Assembly (NCBI RefSeq): GCF_016641735.1
Contig: NZ_JAEDAO010000001.1
Location: forward strand, 3,968,001-4,032,000
Length of the DNA: 64,000 nucleotides
Direction: 5' to 3'
Origin: Ramlibacter algicola
Lineage (GTDB): Bacteria > Pseudomonadota > Gammaproteobacteria > Burkholderiales > Burkholderiaceae_C
In this document: piece by piece, positions 56,438 to 64,000 of the stretch
How the letters are laid out: each line of letters opens with the position of its first letter
How positions within the stretch are numbered: the first letter of the stretch is position 1
The notes under the pieces: generated by a model
Databases searched by the model: none
The model's input: the letters and a program-made list of their open reading frames with translations, nothing else
Told to the model about the DNA's origin: nothing
Translations under genes and position numbers: made by a program

Positions 56438-57226
56438 ATGCACAGCTTCTCCAACGCCCACGTCTTCGTCGCCGGTGGCACCAGCGGCATCAACCTCGGC
56501 ATTGCGCTGGCGTTCGCCCGCCAGGGCGCGCGGGTCGCCGTGCTCAGCCGCTCGCCCGACAAGGTGCAGGCAGCCACGCAGGCCCTGCGCGAGGCGGGCG
56601 CGGCCGACGTGGCCGGCTTCGCGGCCGACGTGCGCGATGCCGCGGCGGTCTCGCAGGCGCTGGCCGATGCGGCCGGCAAGTGGGGGCCGATCGACGTGCT
56701 GGTGTCCGGCGCCGCCGGCAACTTCGTGGCGGCGGCCGGCGACCTGTCGCCCAACGGCTTCAAGGCGGTGGTCGACATCGACCTGCTGGGCACCTTCCAC
56801 GTCGTGCGCGGCGCCTGGCCGCACCTGCGCAAGCCGGGCGCCAGCATCGTCAACATCACCGCGCCGCAAGCGGTGCTGCCGATGCCGATGCAGGTGCATG
56901 TGTGCGCGGCCAAGGCCGGCATCGACCAGCTCACGCGCACGCTGGCGCTCGAATGGGGCAGCGCGGGCGTGCGCGTCAACGCGGTGTCGCCCGGGCCGAT
57001 CGAGGGCACGGAAGGCATGGCGCGGCTGGCGCCGTCGCCGCAGGCGCTGAAGGCCTGGACGCGCGCCGTGCCCCTGGGCCGCTTCGGCACGCCCGACGAC
57101 ATCGCGCGCGCGGTGCTGTGGATGTCGTCGCCCGACGCGTCGTACGTGACGGGCGTGGTGCTGCCGGTCGATGGCGGCATCCAGCTCGGCGGCTCCAGCG
57201 CGTTCACGCGCGCGTCCGGCGGCTGA
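56438..57226 (+). CDS. SDR family oxidoreductase, peroxisomal 2,4-dienoyl-CoA reductase (DECR2)-like
   Basis: A 262-residue short-chain dehydrogenase. The cofactor loop is FVAGGTSGINLGIALAFARQ at the N-terminus, followed by VLVSGAAGNFVAAAGDLSP. The catalytic region reads ITAPQAVLPMPMQVHVCAAK and then AGIDQLTRTLALEWG. The usual YxxxK tyrosine is absent, as in peroxisomal-type 2,4-dienoyl-CoA reductases (QVHAGSAKA). VNAVSPGPIEGTEGMARL also fits that group. An ATG three codons upstream (56429) is an alternative start. Confidence 0.87.
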   Translation: MHSFSNAHVFVAGGTSGINLGIALAFARQGARVAVLSRSPDKVQAATQALREAGAADVAGFAADVRDAAAVSQALADAAGKWGPIDVLVSGAAGNFVAAAGDLSPNGFKAVVDIDLLGTFHVVRGAWPHLRKPGASIVNITAPQAVLPMPMQVHVCAAKAGIDQLTRTLALEWGSAGVRVNAVSPGPIEGTEGMARLAPSPQALKAWTRAVPLGRFGTPDDIARAVLWMSSPDASYVTGVVLPVDGGIQLGGSSAFTRASGG

Positions 57227-57251
57227 CAGCGCCGGGCGCGCCACTCACGGC

Positions 57252-57461
57252 TCAGGTCTCGGGGCGCGGATCGCGCAGGTGCGCATGCAGGCGGGTGAAC
57301 AGGTCATCGGCGGCGCGCCGCAGTTGGGTCGCCAGCATCGCGGCGTCGCGGTACTCGGGGCTGTTGGACGCCTGCCCGTGGGACGCCAGGGTGAGTTCGG
57401 CCTCGATGGCGCGGCGCTCGGCTTGCAGCCAGTCGGTGGTGAGCGCGTCGCGGTCGGTCAT
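57252..57461 (-). CDS. Small hypothetical protein
   Basis: A 69-residue helical, acidic peptide (LTTDWLQAERRAIEAELTLA, then EYRDAAMLATQLRRAADDLF). An ATG four codons upstream (57473) is also in frame. No family is known. It is convergent with the SDR gene, 25 bp away. Confidence 0.55.
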   Translation of the reverse strand: MTDRDALTTDWLQAERRAIEAELTLASHGQASNSPEYRDAAMLATQLRRAADDLFTRLHAHLRDPRPET

Positions 57462-57577
57462 GACGGCTCGCATGTTAATGCGATGTGTGAGCCCTGTGAA
57501 CCCATCCATGTCGCAACGTCGGCCCTGTCCGACATGGGGCCGCCGCACGCCTTCGTACAGTTGCGCGGACGGGAGCA

Positions 57578-57763
57578 GTGGCTTTGAAGCACGACGACAG
57601 GGACGCCGACACGACGCAGCCCGGGATTCCCCTGGGGTTGACGCGCCGACCGCAACGCAGCGGCGAAGGCATGGACAGCATCGTCAGCCACCTGCGCGAC
57701 GAGGCGTCACAGCGGCCAGGCAGCGACGAGGCTGCCACCGATCCCGGCAAGCCGGCGCCCTGA
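57578..57763 (+). CDS. Small hypothetical protein, tentative
   Basis: A 61-residue polar peptide from a GTG; GGGAG is only 2-3 nt upstream, which is too close, so the true start may differ. The sequence GIPLGLTRRPQRSGEG is Arg/Gly-rich with no domain. It ends directly against the convergent ankyrin gene. Confidence 0.35.
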   Translation: MALKHDDRDADTTQPGIPLGLTRRPQRSGEGMDSIVSHLRDEASQRPGSDEAATDPGKPAP

Positions 57764-58255
57764 TCAGCCCCCGCGGAGTCGCAGCGCCGCTTCGCGCGCG
57801 CCCATCTTCTGCGCCGCCGACAGGGCGTCGTCGCCCGCCAGGTCGTGTCGCGTCGCGTCCGCCCCGCGCGCCAGCAGTTCGTCGACGATCGCCACCCGGT
57901 TGAACATCGCCGCCGTCATCAGCGCGGTCCGCCCGTCCGGCCCGTGCCCGTCGACCGGCGCGCCGCCGTCCAGCAACGCTCGCACCACGTCGGGAAATCC
58001 CTTGTAGGCGGCCGCGGCCAGCGGCACCTGCCCGCGGTCGTTGGCCAGCAAGGGATCCGCGCCCGCCCGCAGCAACGCGCCGACGAGCGCCACATGGCCG
58101 TGGTACGCCGCCAGCATCAGCAGGGTGTCGCCCTTGTCATTGCGCAGGTTGGCCGGCAATCCGCGGTCCAGCAGCGGCTGCAACGCCGCCAGGTCGCCGG
58201 CGCGCACGCGCTGGAAGACTTCGCGGGCCAGTTGCAGCGTGTCGTCGTCGAGCAT
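57764..58255 (-). CDS. Ankyrin repeat protein
   Basis: A 163-residue protein with about four ankyrin repeats: DKGDTLLMLAAYHGHVALVG, DRGQVPLAAAAYKGFPDVVR, PDGRTALMTAAMFNRVAIVD and a partial last one (GDDALSAAQKMGAREAALRL). It is cytoplasmic, with a likely protein-binding role. Starts at MLDDDTLQLA. Confidence 0.88.
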   Translation of the reverse strand: MLDDDTLQLAREVFQRVRAGDLAALQPLLDRGLPANLRNDKGDTLLMLAAYHGHVALVGALLRAGADPLLANDRGQVPLAAAAYKGFPDVVRALLDGGAPVDGHGPDGRTALMTAAMFNRVAIVDELLARGADATRHDLAGDDALSAAQKMGAREAALRLRGG

Positions 58256-58291
58256 GGGGCGACGATACCGTGTGCGGTGGCTTCGGTTTCC

Positions 58292-58316
58292 TTTCTGTCC
58301 CCCTTCTGCGTTGAGA
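58292..58316. repeat. Fragment of the CTCTGCG repeat family
   Basis: TCTGTCCCCCTTCTGCGTTG is similar to the right arm of the copy at 42041-42147 (CTTCTGCC..CTGCGTTGA). It lies upstream of the ankyrin gene. Confidence 0.55.
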
Positions 58317-58320
58317 ACCA

Positions 58321-58866
58321 TCAAGCGCGAAGCGCGTGCGCGGCAAGCGCCCTCCGTCGCCGCAGCAACCCCAGCGCATAGGCGAAGTAGTACCCCGCCA
58401 GCAGCCCCAGCACGGCCAGCGTTGCGGGGCTATCCAGGAGTTCGTCGACACGCGCGAGGTGCTGCGGCATGCCGCCGCCCAGCACCATTTCGCCGAGGCG
58501 CCACGCGACGCGCGCGACCAGGACCAGCGACAGCGCGATGCCGATGCGCGCATCAGGCGTGTAGTGCAGGCCGTCGTCGAGCCACTCGAAGCGTGTCCGC
58601 CGCACACCGACCACGGCGAGGGCGCAACCGGCGAGGAACGTCACCGCGAACGCCACGAAGCCGGGCCAGTGGCCCCAGAGGTTGAACAGCAGGCCGACCG
58701 CGATGTAGCCGAACAGGCCCACGCCCAGCCGATGCCGCCACGGCCGCACGGGCTGCCGGGTCAGCAGCTTGCGGATCCGCCCATGCACCCGCCACGCAAT
58801 GAACACCAGCAGCGCGGCGACGCCCAGCCAGGGCAGGTGCGGGAGGGAGATGGGCTGCGCTTGCAT
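58321..58866 (-). CDS. Five-helix membrane protein of unknown function (CcdC-like)
   Basis: A 181-residue membrane protein. Hydrophobic segments include LGVAALLVFIAW, LGVGLFGYIAVGLLFNLWG and FVAFAVTFLAGCALAVVGV; the last is TLAVLGLLAGYYFAYALGLL. RVHGRIRKLLTRQPVRPWRH between the first two resembles DUF1453/CcdC-type loops. No defined role. Confidence 0.72.
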   Translation of the reverse strand: MQAQPISLPHLPWLGVAALLVFIAWRVHGRIRKLLTRQPVRPWRHRLGVGLFGYIAVGLLFNLWGHWPGFVAFAVTFLAGCALAVVGVRRTRFEWLDDGLHYTPDARIGIALSLVLVARVAWRLGEMVLGGGMPQHLARVDELLDSPATLAVLGLLAGYYFAYALGLLRRRRALAAHALRA

Positions 58867-58889
58867 GGGGACAGTGTCGCACTCGCCTC

Positions 58890-58976
58890 CGTCATTCCCG
58901 CGGAGGCGGGAATCCATCGCTTCGATGGACCGATCAAGGTGGAAGCGATGGTTCCCCGCCTCCGCGGGGACGACGG
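58890..58976. repeat. Paired REP-like element upstream of the sigma-54 region
   Basis: An inverted pair, CGTCATTCCCGCGGAGGCGG.. and ..TTCCCCGCCTCCGCGGGGAC. It ends 4 nt before the 15-bp palindrome at 58980, separating the ABC operon control region from the divergent membrane protein gene. Confidence 0.9.
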
Positions 58977-58979
58977 CAG

Positions 58980-59032
58980 GTGTCCGCCGGACACCGAGCG
59001 GACACCCCGGACACCCCGCCGGACAGCGGACA
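58980..59032. promoter_or_regulatory. Upstream activator-type site array (CGGACA repeats with perfect 15-bp palindrome)
   Basis: GTGTCCGCCGGACAC at 58980-58994 is a perfect palindrome. CGGACA occurs in direct repeat at 58988, 58999, 59008, 59020 and 59027. The array ends 26 bp before the sigma-54-like promoter at 59058, a normal place for enhancer sites of an NtrC-type activator. The likely binder is the regulator encoded at 63682, which is inferred. Confidence 0.7.
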
Positions 59033-59057
59033 GCCTTATGAATCAACGACTTACCGC

Positions 59058-59073
59058 TGGCACGCTTGCTGCA
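59058..59073 (+). promoter_or_regulatory. Sigma-54 (-24/-12) promoter of the ABC operon
   Basis: TGGCACGCTTGCTGCA matches the consensus TGGCACG-N4-TTGCA at all but one base, with GG and GC spaced by exactly 10 bp. Transcription would start near 59084, only about 3 nt before the ATG at 59087. Confidence 0.75.
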
Positions 59074-59086
59074 ACCGGGTGTCGCG

Positions 59087-60355
59087 ATGATCCGTGACAC
59101 CTCCGCCCAAGACCGAGTGATCGAAGCCCCGCGCGCGCAGCGCGCCAAGCGGTTCGCGATCGCCGGCATCGTCGTCGTGGCGCTCGGCGTGGGCGCCGGC
59201 GTGCTGGTCGCCAACTGGCGCTCCACCACCCGCACCTTCCAGGCCGACGCCGTGCGCGTCGCCGAAGTGACCCGCGGCACGCTCGTGCGCGACGCCAGCG
59301 TCAACGGCCGCGTCGTGGCGGCCGTCAGCCCGACCCTGTACGCGCCGGCGGCGTCCACCGTGAACCTCAAGGTCAACGCCGGCGACACCGTGAAGAAGGG
59401 CGACGTGCTCGCCGAACTCGAGTCGCCCGACCTGGCCGACGCGCTCAAGCGCGAGCAGTCCACCTACCAGGAGCTGCAGGCCGAAGTCGCGCGCCAGCAG
59501 ATCCTGGCCGACAAGGCCAAGCTGGCCGCGCGCCGCGACGCCGACCAGGCCGAGATCGACCGCATCGCCGCCGAGCGCCAGCTCGAGCGCGTCGAGCGCG
59601 CCGGCATCGAAGGCATCGTCGCCCGCAACGACTACGAGAAGGCCAAGGACGCGGTGAAGTCCGCGCAGATCAAGAGCAAGCACGCCGCCGCCGTGGCGGG
59701 CCTGGAGACGAGCGACGTCGACCTGCAACTCAAGACCCGGCGCGAACAGCTGCAGCGCCAGAAGCTTGCGCTGGAGCTGGCCAGGCGCCGCGTCGACGAA
59801 CTGGCGATCCGCGCGCCCAGCGACGGCTTCATCGGCAGCGTCGCGGTGAGCCACCGAGCGGTGGTGCCGGCCAACGCGCCGCTGATGACGCTGGTCGACC
59901 TGTCCCGCCTGGAAGTCGAACTGGAGATCCCGGAGATGTACGCCGCCGACCTGGGCATCGGCATGAAGGCCGAGATCGTGGCCGGCGACGTCAAGGCCAC
60001 CGGCACGCTGTCGGCGCTGGCGCCCGAAGTGGTGAAGAACCTGGTGCTGGCGCGCGTGCGCTTCGACGGCAAGCAGCCGCCGGCACTGCGCCAGAACCAG
60101 CGCGTGCAGGCGCGCCTGCTGATCGACGAGCGCAAGAACGTGCTGATGCTGCCGCGCGGCCCCTTCGTCGACAGCGAAGGCGGCAAGTTCGCGTACGTGG
60201 TGGACGGCGGCGTCGCCGTGCGCCGCCCCATCCAGCTCGGCGCGACCAGCGTGTCGGCCGTGGAAGTCAACGCGGGACTGCAGCCCGGCGAACGCGTCGT
60301 GGTCTCGGGCACCGACGCGTTCGAGCACGCCGAGCGCGTGAAGATCAACGAGTGA
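59087..60355 (+). CDS. Periplasmic adaptor (HlyD/MacA-like membrane fusion protein)
   Basis: A 422-residue adaptor with one N-terminal membrane segment (AIAGIVVVALGVGAGVLVAN), a lipoyl half-motif (LYAPAASTVNLKVNAGDTVK), a long coiled-coil hairpin (about residues 110-240) and beta-barrel ending with LQPGERVVVSGTDAFEHA. It would link the two inner-membrane permeases to an outer-membrane channel. ATG 59087 sits almost on the predicted start of transcription; a GTG at 59117 is an alternative start. Confidence 0.9.
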   Translation: MIRDTSAQDRVIEAPRAQRAKRFAIAGIVVVALGVGAGVLVANWRSTTRTFQADAVRVAEVTRGTLVRDASVNGRVVAAVSPTLYAPAASTVNLKVNAGDTVKKGDVLAELESPDLADALKREQSTYQELQAEVARQQILADKAKLAARRDADQAEIDRIAAERQLERVERAGIEGIVARNDYEKAKDAVKSAQIKSKHAAAVAGLETSDVDLQLKTRREQLQRQKLALELARRRVDELAIRAPSDGFIGSVAVSHRAVVPANAPLMTLVDLSRLEVELEIPEMYAADLGIGMKAEIVAGDVKATGTLSALAPEVVKNLVLARVRFDGKQPPALRQNQRVQARLLIDERKNVLMLPRGPFVDSEGGKFAYVVDGGVAVRRPIQLGATSVSAVEVNAGLQPGERVVVSGTDAFEHAERVKINE

Positions 60356-60374
60356 GACGAAAGGAAGGCCCCCG

Positions 60375-61085
60375 ATGCTGCGCATGAACGACCTGAGCAA
60401 GGTGTACCGCACCCACATGATCGAGACGCACGCATTGCGCGGGCTCGACATCCACGTCAAGGAAGGCGAGTTCGTCACGGTCACCGGCCCGTCCGGCTCC
60501 GGCAAGACCACCTTCCTGAACATCGCCGGCCTGCTGGAGGAATTCGACAGCGGCGACTACTTCCTCGACGGCGTCGACGTCAGCAAGCTCAATGACGACG
60601 CCCGCTCGCGGCTGCGCAACGAGAAGCTGGGCTTCGTGTTCCAGGGCTTCAACCTGATCCCGGACCTGGACCTGTTCGACAACGTCGACGTGCCGCTGCG
60701 CTACCGCGGCTTGCCCGCCGCCGAGCGCAAGGAACGCATCGAGCACGCGCTCGCCGAAGTGGGCCTGGCCTCGCGCATGAAGCACTACCCGTCCGAGCTC
60801 TCCGGCGGCCAGCAGCAACGGGTCGCCATCGCACGCGCGCTCGCCGGCTCGCCCAAGGTCTTGCTGGCGGACGAGCCGACCGGCAACCTGGACACGCAGA
60901 TGGCGCGCAGCGTGATGGAGCTGCTGGAGCAGATCAACGCGCGCGGCACCACCATCCTGATGGTCACGCACGACCCCGAACTGGCGGCGCGCGCGCAGCG
61001 CATCGTGCACATCATCGACGGCTGCGTGCACGACCTGGTGCGCCGCAAGCCCTCGCTGGTGGAAGACGCGGCGCAGCCGGCCTGA
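60375..61085 (+). CDS. ABC transporter ATP-binding protein (MacB/LolD type)
   Basis: A 236-residue ATPase with Walker A GPSGSGKTT, Q-loop FVFQGFNLIPDL, signature LSGGQQQR and Walker B VLLADEPTGNLD. GLLEEFDSGDYFLDGVDVS is as in MacB/LolD/FtsE-type mechanotransmission ATPases. It lies 19 nt after the adaptor gene, with GAAAGGAAGG upstream. It pairs with the two FtsX-like permeases that follow. Confidence 0.94.
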   Translation: MLRMNDLSKVYRTHMIETHALRGLDIHVKEGEFVTVTGPSGSGKTTFLNIAGLLEEFDSGDYFLDGVDVSKLNDDARSRLRNEKLGFVFQGFNLIPDLDLFDNVDVPLRYRGLPAAERKERIEHALAEVGLASRMKHYPSELSGGQQQRVAIARALAGSPKVLLADEPTGNLDTQMARSVMELLEQINARGTTILMVTHDPELAARAQRIVHIIDGCVHDLVRRKPSLVEDAAQPA

Positions 61086-61098
61086 AGGAGCGAGCGCG

Positions 61099-62424
61099 AT
61101 GTTCCGCTACCACCTGATGCTGGGCGTGCGCAGCCTGCGCCGCAACCCGATCCTCACCGCGCTGATGGTGCTCACGCTGGCCATCGGCGTCGCCGCGAGC
61201 ATGTCGACGCTGACCGTGCTGCACGTGATGTCGGGCGACCCGATCCCCGCCAAGAGCGACCGGCTGGTCGTGCCGATGCTGGACAACGCCGAACTCCAGG
61301 GCTACGTGCCGGGCGAGAAGCGGGCCTTCTATCACAACCAGGTCACGTACCAGGACTCGATGGCGATGCTGCGCTCGGGCCAGGGCGTGCGCCGCACGGT
61401 GGTGCAGGACGTGTTCGGCGCCATCGAACCGGCGCGGCCCGACCTGCCGGTGCCCACGGTGCAGGGCGTCGCCACGACGACCGACTACTTCCCGATGTTC
61501 GAGGTGCCGTTCCGCCACGGCGCGCCCTGGAGCGCGGAGCAGGACCGCGGCGCCGCCAACGTCGCCGTGCTGAGCCGCAAGAAGGCCGAAGACCTGTTCG
61601 GCGCCGGCAACCCGGTGGGCAAGCGCTTCCGCATGTGGGACCGCGAGTTCACCGTGGTCGGCATGCTCGACGAGTGGAGCCCGGTGCCGCGCTACACGCA
61701 CGTGATCAACGGCAACGGCGGCAGCTTCAACGGCGACGACGAGGTGTACGTGCCGATGTCGGTGGCCGTCGCCGCCGAGCAAAGCTCCAACGGCAGCACC
61801 AGCTGCATGAAGGACCCGCCGCGGCCCGGCTACCAGGGCTTCCTGGAATCCGAATGCATCTACCTGCAGTTCTGGTTCGAGCTCGCGGCGGCGTCCGACC
61901 GGCCGAAGCTGCGCGACTGGCTGGAAGGCTACGTGCGCGAGCAGCGCCGCCTGGGCCGCTTCGAGCGCCCGCAGCCCGTCGCGCTGTACGACGTGCGCGA
62001 GTGGCTGGACCACATGGAGGTGGTGCCCAAGGACCACAAGGCCGCGGCCTGGCTGTCCATCGGCTTCCTGCTCCTGTGCATGGTGAACACCATGGGCCTG
62101 CTGCTGGCGAAGTTCTCGGCGCGCGCGCCGGAGATCGGCGTGCGGCGCGCGCTCGGCGCCACCCGCGGCACCGTGTTCCGCCAGTACATGGTCGAAGCCG
62201 GCGTCGTCGGGCTGGCCGGCGGCACGCTGGGCCTGCTGCTGTCCGGCGCCAGCCTGTGGGTGATCCGCCAGCAGTCCCGCGACCTCTCGGTGGTCGCGCG
62301 CATGGACTGGGAGATGCTGGCGACCACCTTCGCGATCGCCATCCTCGCCGCGCTGATGGCCGGGCTGCTGCCCACGTGGCGGTCGGCCCAGGTCACGCCG
62401 GCGCTGCAACTGAAGTCGCAATGA
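61099..62424 (+). CDS. FtsX/MacB-type ABC permease 1
   Basis: A 441-residue permease with one N-terminal helix (NPILTALMVLTLAIGVAASM), a MacB_PCD periplasmic domain of about 230 residues and three C-terminal helices starting AAAWLSIGFLLLCMVNTMGL. The conserved cytoplasmic loop is ARAPEIGVRRALGATRGTVF. Starts after GAAGGAG, 14 nt past the ATPase. The periplasmic domain has SSNGSTSCMKDPP and ESECIYLQ with a probable disulfide pair. Confidence 0.92.
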   Translation: MFRYHLMLGVRSLRRNPILTALMVLTLAIGVAASMSTLTVLHVMSGDPIPAKSDRLVVPMLDNAELQGYVPGEKRAFYHNQVTYQDSMAMLRSGQGVRRTVVQDVFGAIEPARPDLPVPTVQGVATTTDYFPMFEVPFRHGAPWSAEQDRGAANVAVLSRKKAEDLFGAGNPVGKRFRMWDREFTVVGMLDEWSPVPRYTHVINGNGGSFNGDDEVYVPMSVAVAAEQSSNGSTSCMKDPPRPGYQGFLESECIYLQFWFELAAASDRPKLRDWLEGYVREQRRLGRFERPQPVALYDVREWLDHMEVVPKDHKAAAWLSIGFLLLCMVNTMGLLLAKFSARAPEIGVRRALGATRGTVFRQYMVEAGVVGLAGGTLGLLLSGASLWVIRQQSRDLSVVARMDWEMLATTFAIAILAALMAGLLPTWRSAQVTPALQLKSQ

Positions 62425-62435
62425 GGAGCGCCGCC

Positions 62436-63668
62436 ATGGAAATCCGCCCCATCCTCTCCTCGCTGCTGCGCACGCGCACCGCGCCGCTGCTGGTCGCGAT
62501 CCAGGTCGCCCTGAGCCTCGCGGTGCTGGCCAATGCGCTGTTCATCGTGCACCTGCGGCTGCAGGCCGCCGACCGCCCCAGCGGCATCGCCGAGGAGGAG
62601 AACGTCGGCTACTTCGGCCGCACCTTCGCCGACCAGATGAAGCACCCCCAGGTGCTGGCCGAGTGGGAGCGTGAACTCGCGGTGCTGCGCGGCGTCCCGG
62701 GCGTGAAGGCCGTGACGTGGGGATCGCAGATGCCGATGTCCACCTCGGGCTCGTCCAGCAGCGTGCGCGTCAACGAGAAACAGGAGCAGGAGGTCGCCGT
62801 GCCGTCGGTGTACTTCGTCGGTCCGCAGTTCGTGCCGGTGCTCGGCCTGCAGGTCGTGGAGGGACGCAACCTCACCGACGCCGACATGGTCGACCTGGAC
62901 CCCGAGACGCAGGGCTACTTCGACGACTTCCCCAAGAACGTGGTCATCACGCGCGGCCTCGGCGAGAAGCTGTTCCCCGGCGAGCAGTCCTTCGTCGGCA
63001 AGCAGTTCCTGTTCGGCAAGGCCGCGTACGTGCGCATCGTCGGCGTGCTCGACCGCCTGCAGACCACGCAGGCGCAGCACGGTGCCGAGGGCGAGTACTC
63101 GGTGCTCCTGCCGCGGCGGGTCGGCCAGGCGCGCGTGCGCTACATCTTGCGCACCGAGCCCGGCCAGCGGGACAAGGTGATGCTGGCCGCCGAGCAGGCG
63201 CTGCGCAAGGCCGCCGGCGAGCCGGTGCGCCTGCAGGTGCGCTCGGTGTCCGACGACCGCCAGCGCCGGTACCGCAACGAGCGCGCGATGGCCTCGATGC
63301 TGATCGCGGTCTCGGGCTTGCTGCTGCTGGTCACGGCCAGCGGCATCGTCGGCCTGGCCAGCCTGCGCGTGACGCAGCGTCGCAAGCAGATCGGCGTGCG
63401 GCGTGCCCTGGGTGCGCGGCGCATCGACATCCTGCGCTACTTCCTGGTGGAGAACCTGATGATCACCAGCACCGGCATCGTCGCCGGCCTGTTCCTCGGG
63501 CTCGCGCTCAACGCGCTGCTGGAGACCAGGCTGGGACTGCCCAAGCTGCCCGTGACCTACCTGGCCGGCGGCGCCCTGTCTCTGTGGGTGCTCGGCCTGC
63601 TGGCGGTGTGGGGCCCGGCGGCGCGCGCGGCCGGCACGTCGCCCGCGATCGCGACCCGCACGGCGTGA
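62436..63668 (+). CDS. FtsX/MacB-type ABC permease 2
   Basis: A 410-residue permease of the same layout: an N-terminal helix (LLVAIQVALSLAVLANALFI), a periplasmic MacB_PCD-like domain and three C-terminal helices, with RRKQIGVRRALGARRIDILR as the coupling loop. ATG 62436 is chosen because AGGAG lies 8 nt upstream; an ATG at 62421 overlaps the previous stop (ATGA) and is possible. It presumably forms a heterodimer with permease 1. Confidence 0.92.
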   Translation: MEIRPILSSLLRTRTAPLLVAIQVALSLAVLANALFIVHLRLQAADRPSGIAEEENVGYFGRTFADQMKHPQVLAEWERELAVLRGVPGVKAVTWGSQMPMSTSGSSSSVRVNEKQEQEVAVPSVYFVGPQFVPVLGLQVVEGRNLTDADMVDLDPETQGYFDDFPKNVVITRGLGEKLFPGEQSFVGKQFLFGKAAYVRIVGVLDRLQTTQAQHGAEGEYSVLLPRRVGQARVRYILRTEPGQRDKVMLAAEQALRKAAGEPVRLQVRSVSDDRQRRYRNERAMASMLIAVSGLLLLVTASGIVGLASLRVTQRRKQIGVRRALGARRIDILRYFLVENLMITSTGIVAGLFLGLALNALLETRLGLPKLPVTYLAGGALSLWVLGLLAVWGPAARAAGTSPAIATRTA

Positions 63669-63681
63669 TTGAATCGGGGCC

Positions 63682-64000
63682 ATGGCAACGGTCCTGGTCA
63701 TCGACGACAACCCGTCCATCGCCACGGCGATGGACGTGCTGCTCTCGCTGCATGACATCCGCACGGCGCACGCCGCGTCGCCCGGCGAGGGCCTGGCGCG
63801 CCTGGAGCAAGGCGACATCGACCTGGTGATCCAGGACATGAACTTCGCCGCCGACACCACGTCGGGCGAAGAGGGCCGCGCCCTCTTCCACCGGCTGCGC
63901 GAACGCCATCCCGACCTGCCGGTGATCCTGCTGACGGCATGGACGCACCTGGACATGGCCGTCGACCTGGTGAAGGCCGGCGCCGCCGACTACGTCGCCA
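63682..64000 (+). CDS. Response regulator, N-terminal receiver domain (partial, probable NtrC-type sigma-54 activator)
   Basis: The first 106 residues of a response regulator cut by the window end. VLVIDDNPSI carries the acidic pair, VIQDMNFAADTTSGEEG the phospho-accepting Asp52, and VILLTAWTHLDMAVDLVKAG Thr85. The DMNF..DTTSGEEG block is one I associate with sigma-54-dependent response regulators. Together with the -24/-12 promoter upstream of the operon this suggests autogenous control of transport. The output domain is beyond the window, so the class is inferred. It starts 13 nt after permease 2. Confidence 0.85.
   Translation, partial: MATVLVIDDNPSIATAMDVLLSLHDIRTAHAASPGEGLARLEQGDIDLVIQDMNFAADTTSGEEGRALFHRLRERHPDLPVILLTAWTHLDMAVDLVKAGAADYVA

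Overview
The window is 64 kb of very GC-rich bacterial chromosome with dense, short-gapped operons on both strands. Gene content (cobalt nitrile hydratase, hut genes with HutF and HutG, a short cytochrome bd oxidase, several lone substrate-binding proteins, otnK/otnC, many acyl-CoA enzymes) and the many 'GTCATTCC..GGAATCCA' palindromes suggest a betaproteobacterium, probably Burkholderiales/Comamonadaceae (Ramlibacter- or Variovorax-like). That placement is inference from families, not a computed result. No rRNA, tRNA, CRISPR array, prophage or insertion sequence was seen.

Layout. 0.2-6.5 kb (minus): a biotin-dependent acyl-CoA carboxylase operon (carboxyltransferase, acyl-CoA dehydrogenase, enoyl-CoA hydratase, DUF4126 membrane protein, biotin carboxylase/carrier) for leucine or acyclic-terpene breakdown, with a divergent AraC-type regulator. 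7.9-15.9 kb: acetyltransferase, glycine-zipper protein, cytochrome b561, small envelope proteins, and a PhnD-like binding protein paired with a 7TM protein that carries a degenerate GGDEF domain. 15.3-18.7 kb: acyl-CoA ligase coupled to a membrane zincin, GNAT, two tiny envelope proteins. 18.7-29.4 kb: histidine utilisation. hutCDIGF runs leftward with three 4-base overlaps; hutU, hutH and a NitT/TauT-type ABC transporter run rightward. Two HutC-type operators lie in the divergent promoter region. 29.5-36.6 kb: a secreted protein with 56 consecutive glycines, cobalt nitrile hydratase (alpha, beta, accessory), NUDIX, HIT, VOC and GNAT proteins (one like aminoglycoside 6'-acetyltransferases) and an amidase. 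36.7-42 kb: phosphoesterase, two lone binding proteins, otnK-otnC. 42.2-46.5 kb: small secreted proteins and a probable copper-acquisition set (DUF2946, TonB-dependent receptor, YcnI/DUF1775). 47-54.6 kb: two orphan sensor kinases and a CioAB-type quinol oxidase. 54.7-58.9 kb: TPR, enoyl-CoA hydratase, 2,4-dienoyl-CoA reductase-like SDR, ankyrin and membrane proteins. 59-64 kb: a MacAB-like ABC operon (adaptor, ATPase, two permeases) followed by the start of a response regulator that looks like the NtrC class.

The most distinctive points are: (1) the ABC operon at 59 kb has a near-consensus sigma-54 promoter and an upstream array of CGGACA repeats beginning with a perfect 15-bp palindrome, and it is followed by a probable sigma-54 activator; (2) palindromic REP-like elements occur not only between genes (about 14 places) but also in frame inside three conserved enzymes (biotin carboxylase, HutH, OtnK); (3) a (GGN)n tract encodes 56 glycines in a row; (4) a PhnD-like binding protein without transporter partners is co-directional with a 7TM degenerate-GGDEF protein.
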